Shown here: positions 5,257-7,825 of the stretch, in pieces
How positions within the stretch are numbered: the stretch's first letter is position 1
How the letters are laid out: the number at the start of each line of letters is the position of its first letter
Assembly (NCBI GenBank): GCA_021798135.1
Contig: JAJZYI010000159.1
Coordinates: 1-7,825, forward strand
Direction of reading: 5' to 3'
Length of the DNA: 7,825 nt
Source: Actinomycetes bacterium
GTDB taxonomy: Bacteria > Actinomycetota > Acidimicrobiia > Acidimicrobiales > UBA8190
Position numbers and translations under genes: made by a program
The notes under the pieces: model-generated
Database searches by the model: none
What the model saw: the letters and a program-made list of their open reading frames with translations, nothing else
What the model was told of the DNA's origin: nothing

Positions 5257-6825
5257 TCACGCGACGCCGGCCGGCAGCTCGTCTGCCCGCCGCTCCTGCG
5301 CTCCGGCGTGGACCTGGCTGCCGGCGACGAAGTCGCGGTTGCGGATCAGGACCAGCGCGCCGACGGCACCGACCAGGGCCACGACCCCGGCGATCACCAG
5401 GATCTCGTCGAGGCCGCGGACGAAGCTGGCGCGCAGCGCGGCGGCCAGCGCTGGGCGCAGCGACGGCGGCGCGAGCGCGGCGACCTGCGCGCCGGTCGCC
5501 CCGTTGCGGACGGCGGCGGCGACCTGCGACGTGGCGTGACCGAGGGCCGGCACGCGGTGGAGGGCGGCGGCGAGGTCGCTCGCCTGGCGGGTGGCGAAGA
5601 TCGACCCCAGGGCGGCGATGCCGGTCGCCACGCCGACCTGGCGGAAGGTGTTGTTGATCCCCGACGCCATGCCGGCCCGGTGCGGTTCGACCACGCCGAC
5701 GGCGGTGGAGGCGAGGGGTGGATTGGTGATCCCGTTGCCCAGACCGGCGACGACGAAGCCCGGCACCAGGACCATCCAGGTCGAGCTGGCGTGGAGCTGG
5801 GCCATGAGCAGCAGCCCGACGCCGACCAGCAGCAGGCCGGGGGCGATGAGCCAGCGCGGCGGCACCCTGGCGCTGAGGCGCCCTGCCAGCGCCGAGGTCG
5901 CGAACGTCCCGCCCGACACGACGAGCATGCGGACGCCGGCCTGCAGCGCGCTGTAGCCGAGGGCGTCCTGCAGGTAGAGGACCAGGTAGAGCAGCAGGCT
6001 GTAGAGCGAGGCCGACACGGCGAAGCTCGCCACGAGCCCGCCGTCGAAGGCGGGCACGCGGAACAGGCGCAGGTCGAACATGGGGTGGCGGCCCAGGTGC
6101 TCGGCGACCAGGAACGCCACCGCGAGCACGGCGGCACCGGCGAAGCACAGCAGGACCCCGAGGTCGGTCCAGCTGGTCTGGCTGGCGCGGATGAGCCCGT
6201 AGACGAGCGAGACCAGCGCGCCGGTGAACAGCACGAAGCCCGCCCAGTCGGGCCGGCGGGCGCCCTCCTGGCGCGACTCCACCACGCGGGCGATGGTCAC
6301 CGCCAGCGCCACCACGCCGATCGGGACGTTCACGAAGAAGATCCACCGCCACGAGATGCCGGTGGTGAGCACGCCGCCGAGCAGGGGCCCGACGGCGACG
6401 GCGGTGGCGACGACGGTGCCCCACACCGCGAAGGCGACACCCCGGTCACGGCCCTGGAACGCCTGGGCCAGGAGGGCGAGCGACGTCGCCAGCATGATGG
6501 CGCCGCCGACGCCCTGCCCGCTGCGGGCGATGATCAGGTACAGGGGTCCGGTGGCCGTGCCGCACAGCAGGGAGCCGGCGGTGAACACGGCCAGCCCGAT
6601 GGCGAAGAGCAGCCGCCGGCCGAACAGGTCAGCGAGCGAGCCGGCCGTGAGGAGGAGCGCCGCCAGGGTCAGCGCGTAGGCGTCCACCACCCACTGCAGG
6701 TCCGAGAAGTTCGCGTGCAGGTCGTGCTGGATCGCCGGCAGCGCCACCGTCACGATCGTGATGTCGAGCAAGAGCATGAACGTGCCGAGGCTCACCGCCA
6801 GCAGCGTCCACCACTTCTTCTCCAT
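5257..6825 (-). CDS. MFS drug exporter, DHA2 (EmrB/QacA) family
   Basis: A 522-residue proton-driven exporter with about 14 hydrophobic helices, the DHA2 layout. Family motifs are present: LDITIVTVALPAI (20-32), motif A GSLADLFGRR (62-71), R101 and QGVGGA (104-109) of motif B, motif C GPLLGGVL (146-153), and SWRWIFFVNVPIG (158-170). A soluble segment at about 410-470 separates the last two helices, as usual for this family. The ATG at 6825 is chosen because GGGGAGG ends 4 bases upstream and the protein then begins directly with the first helix; the frame is open to 6903 but adds only a Gly/Arg-rich stretch. It diverges from the crcB gene and has no regulator beside it. Substrate unknown; QacA/EmrB relatives expel cationic or lipophilic toxic compounds. 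Confidence 0.95.
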   Translation of the reverse strand: MEKKWWTLLAVSLGTFMLLLDITIVTVALPAIQHDLHANFSDLQWVVDAYALTLAALLLTAGSLADLFGRRLLFAIGLAVFTAGSLLCGTATGPLYLIIARSGQGVGGAIMLATSLALLAQAFQGRDRGVAFAVWGTVVATAVAVGPLLGGVLTTGISWRWIFFVNVPIGVVALAVTIARVVESRQEGARRPDWAGFVLFTGALVSLVYGLIRASQTSWTDLGVLLCFAGAAVLAVAFLVAEHLGRHPMFDLRLFRVPAFDGGLVASFAVSASLYSLLLYLVLYLQDALGYSALQAGVRMLVVSGGTFATSALAGRLSARVPPRWLIAPGLLLVGVGLLLMAQLHASSTWMVLVPGFVVAGLGNGITNPPLASTAVGVVEPHRAGMASGINNTFRQVGVATGIAALGSIFATRQASDLAAALHRVPALGHATSQVAAAVRNGATGAQVAALAPPSLRPALAAALRASFVRGLDEILVIAGVVALVGAVGALVLIRNRDFVAGSQVHAGAQERRADELPAGVA

Positions 6826-6829
6826 GGAT

Positions 6830-6836
6830 CCTCCCC
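6830..6836 (-). promoter_or_regulatory. Strong ribosome-binding site of the MFS gene
   Basis: GGGGAGG on the minus strand, four bases before the ATG at 6825. It is the best Shine-Dalgarno match in the window and fixes the start. Confidence 0.8.
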
Positions 6837-6902
6837 GATGGAGCGCGGCCTCCCCCCCGCCCCCGCTTCGCCGGTGTCCTCCGCGCCTGCGAGCGGGTGC
6901 CA

Positions 6903-6924
6903 CCGTCGTGCACCGTGCCGACGG
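6903..6924 (-). promoter_or_regulatory. 22-bp inverted repeat in the MFS leader
   Basis: CCGTCG (6903-6908), a one-base bulge T, GCAC, a central C, then GTGC and CGACGG (6915-6924) form an almost perfect inverted repeat. As RNA it would give a nine-base-pair stem with one bulge and a three-base loop. It lies 78-99 bp before the MFS start and downstream of the candidate -10 box at 6943-6948. It could be an operator or a 5'-leader hairpin. No protein is known for it. Confidence 0.4.
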
Positions 6925-6942
6925 AGGCCTGCCGCCGGGTCG

Positions 6943-6948
6943 AGCGTA
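6943..6948 (-). promoter_or_regulatory. Candidate -10 box of the MFS gene
   Basis: TACGCT on the minus strand fits TAnnnT and uses the only TA step between 6826 and 7063. It predicts a start site near 6936 and a leader of about 110 bases that includes the inverted repeat at 6903-6924. No -35 box is visible. The rest of the 6826-7063 stretch holds C- and G-runs and no convincing gene. Confidence 0.35.
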
Positions 6949-7063
6949 CCCGTCCCGGCTCGCCGCCGCCTGGTGGGGGCGCCTGGGGGCAGCTGGCCGG
7001 CGCGGGTGTCCACCGGAGCTCGGGTGAGGCGACCCGACCGGGCAGGGCGGCTGCCGCCGCGGG

Positions 7064-7069
7064 TAGACT
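7064..7069 (+). promoter_or_regulatory. -10 box of the riboswitch-crcB transcript
   Basis: TAGACT fits TAnnnT. A start site about seven bases downstream (near 7076) would place the fluoride aptamer at the very 5' end of the RNA, as expected for a riboswitch. No clear -35 element precedes it. Confidence 0.55.
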
Positions 7070-7078
7070 TCGGCGAGA

Positions 7079-7129
7079 GGCGATGGGGCTCGCCCGAACC
7101 GGTCGACCGACCTGATGGCTCCTGCACCG
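7079..7129 (+). promoter_or_regulatory. Fluoride riboswitch (crcB motif)
   Basis: The aptamer matches the crcB-motif RNA element by element. P1 is GGCG 7079-7082 with CGCC 7091-7094, closing the GATGG-type loop. The linker is GAAC (7096-7099). A second stem pairs GGTC 7101-7104 with GACC 7109-7112. Then comes the conserved TGATGG (7113-7118) and GGCTCC (7117-7122), which pairs with the P1 loop GGGGCT (7085-7090) as the pseudoknot. The order and spacing parallel my recollection of the Thermotoga petrophila aptamer. Fluoride binding, via Mg2+, switches on fluoride-export genes in this class. It ends about 20 bases before the crcB start, with no room for a terminator, so control is probably translational. 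Confidence 0.9.
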
Positions 7130-7148
7130 ACCCGCGAGCGAGGCCGTC

Positions 7149-7825
7149 ATGGAGATCGAGCCGAAGCCGGAACCGGCGGGACCGCGGACCGATCGTGGCC
7201 GCGCGCAGGCTGCGGAGCTGGTCCGGCAGCCCGCCGGCCCGTCGGGGACGGGGACCGGACAGCCCGGGCGGTGGTGGCCCCGCTGGGCCGCGGCCGACGC
7301 CGGCCTGCCCATCGACCCGGACCTCGACCCGGGCGACCCCGCCGAGCCCTCTCGGCAGCACCGCCCGGGGCCCCGCTGGCCGGGGCGGTACGCGCCGGTG
7401 GTCCTCGCCGCCGTGTTCCTCGGTGGGGCTGTCGGCACGCTGGGCAGGTACGCCGTGGAGCGGGCGCTGCCGACGCCTTCGGGGACGTTCCCCGTCGCGA
7501 CCTTCGTGGTGAACACCACCGGCGCGCTGCTGATCGGCGTGCTCATGTCGCTCGTGGCCGGGCGGCCGGGCTGGAACCGCCGGGTCCGGCCGTTCGCCGG
7601 CGTGGGCGTGCTCGGCGGGTGGACGACGATGTCGACGCTGGCGGTCGAGACCGACCTGCTCGGCCGGAGCGGAGCGTTCGCGGGCGCGGCCGGCTACGTG
7701 TGCGCCACCCTGGTGGCGGGTGTGGCCGCCGTCGCCCTGGGCATCGCCGCCGGCCGCAGGTGGCGGGGCGTGGGCGGCGGCTCGCCGGCACGCCGCACGG
7801 TTGCCGCCGCGGGCACCGGCCCAGC
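7149..7825 (+). CDS. crcB: Fluoride channel FluC/CrcB, N-terminally extended, cut by window end
   Basis: 225 codons are visible and the frame is still open at the right edge. Residues about 82-203 form the four-helix FluC core of dual-topology dimeric fluoride channels: GGAVGTLGRY (92-101), FPVATFVVNTTGALLIG (114-130) with the conserved N122, and GVLGGWTTMSTLAVE (153-167). A fluoride riboswitch directly upstream confirms the role. The ATG at 7149 has GAGG five bases upstream. Two oddities: about 80 Pro/Gly/Arg-rich residues precede the first helix, whereas typical FluC proteins (about 125 residues) start almost at it; and the Phe-box phenylalanines of the usual TTFSTF are M161 and L164. A later start is possible but has less ribosome-site support. 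Actinobacteria often carry two adjacent crcB genes; a partner may lie beyond the edge. Confidence 0.92.
   Translation, partial: MEIEPKPEPAGPRTDRGRAQAAELVRQPAGPSGTGTGQPGRWWPRWAAADAGLPIDPDLDPGDPAEPSRQHRPGPRWPGRYAPVVLAAVFLGGAVGTLGRYAVERALPTPSGTFPVATFVVNTTGALLIGVLMSLVAGRPGWNRRVRPFAGVGVLGGWTTMSTLAVETDLLGRSGAFAGAAGYVCATLVAGVAAVALGIAAGRRWRGVGGGSPARRTVAAAGTGP

Noticed and set aside
4663..7512. 949-codon plus-strand open frame
   Set aside because: It runs opposite the hydratase and MFS genes, through the riboswitch and into the crcB gene in another frame. Its composition is typical of GC-rich shadow frames.
6629..7546. 305-codon minus-strand open frame spanning the divergent region
   Set aside because: It overlaps the MFS start, the riboswitch and the crcB gene, has no family resemblance, and would place coding sequence across the clear regulatory region.

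Overview
The window is very GC-rich (by eye well above 70 %). All seven genes I can support look like those of a high-GC actinobacterium. The supporting points are: a MaoC-type hydratase that reads like mycobacterial Rv0130, an ABC exporter with the Met/Gly-rich N-terminus and nucleotide-binding-domain insert I associate with actinobacterial homologues, start codons with almost no leader, and hardly any TA steps between genes. I cannot name a genus.

Layout: six genes lie on the minus strand and one on the plus strand. On the minus strand, reading leftwards from about 6825, they are a 14-helix DHA2-type MFS exporter (5257-6825), a MaoC-like (R)-enoyl-CoA hydratase (4576-5055), a MarR-family regulator (3813-4424) overlapping an ABC exporter (1831-3816) by ATGA, and a haemolysin-III/PAQR-like membrane protein (1014-1697) followed after 9 bp by an aldo/keto reductase of YdbC/PdxI type (117-1004). 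On the plus strand, diverging from the MFS gene, a fluoride riboswitch (about 7079-7129) precedes a crcB/fluC fluoride-channel gene (7149 to the right edge) that is cut by the window end.

Working units: (i) riboswitch plus fluoride channel, a fluoride-detoxification unit; (ii) MarR plus ABC exporter, probably an autoregulated efflux operon with nested CTCA/TGAG palindromes on its promoter; (iii) HlyIII plus aldo/keto reductase, probably cotranscribed. The MFS gene and the hydratase stand alone or are loosely cotranscribed.

The most unusual features are: the FluC copy has a roughly 80-residue disordered-looking N-terminal extension and lacks both phenylalanines of the conserved Phe-box motif; a 6-bp helix that is mutually exclusive with the riboswitch fold could mask its ribosome-binding site; and four unrelated exact or near-exact tandem duplications sit at gene ends (1-97, 1730-1781, 3827-3941, 4501-4598). 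One of these carries the stop codon of the hydratase and another lengthens the tail of the MarR protein. I see no insertion sequence, tRNA, rRNA, CRISPR array, or toxin-antitoxin or phage gene. Long plus-strand open frames opposite the minus-strand genes are GC-driven shadows.
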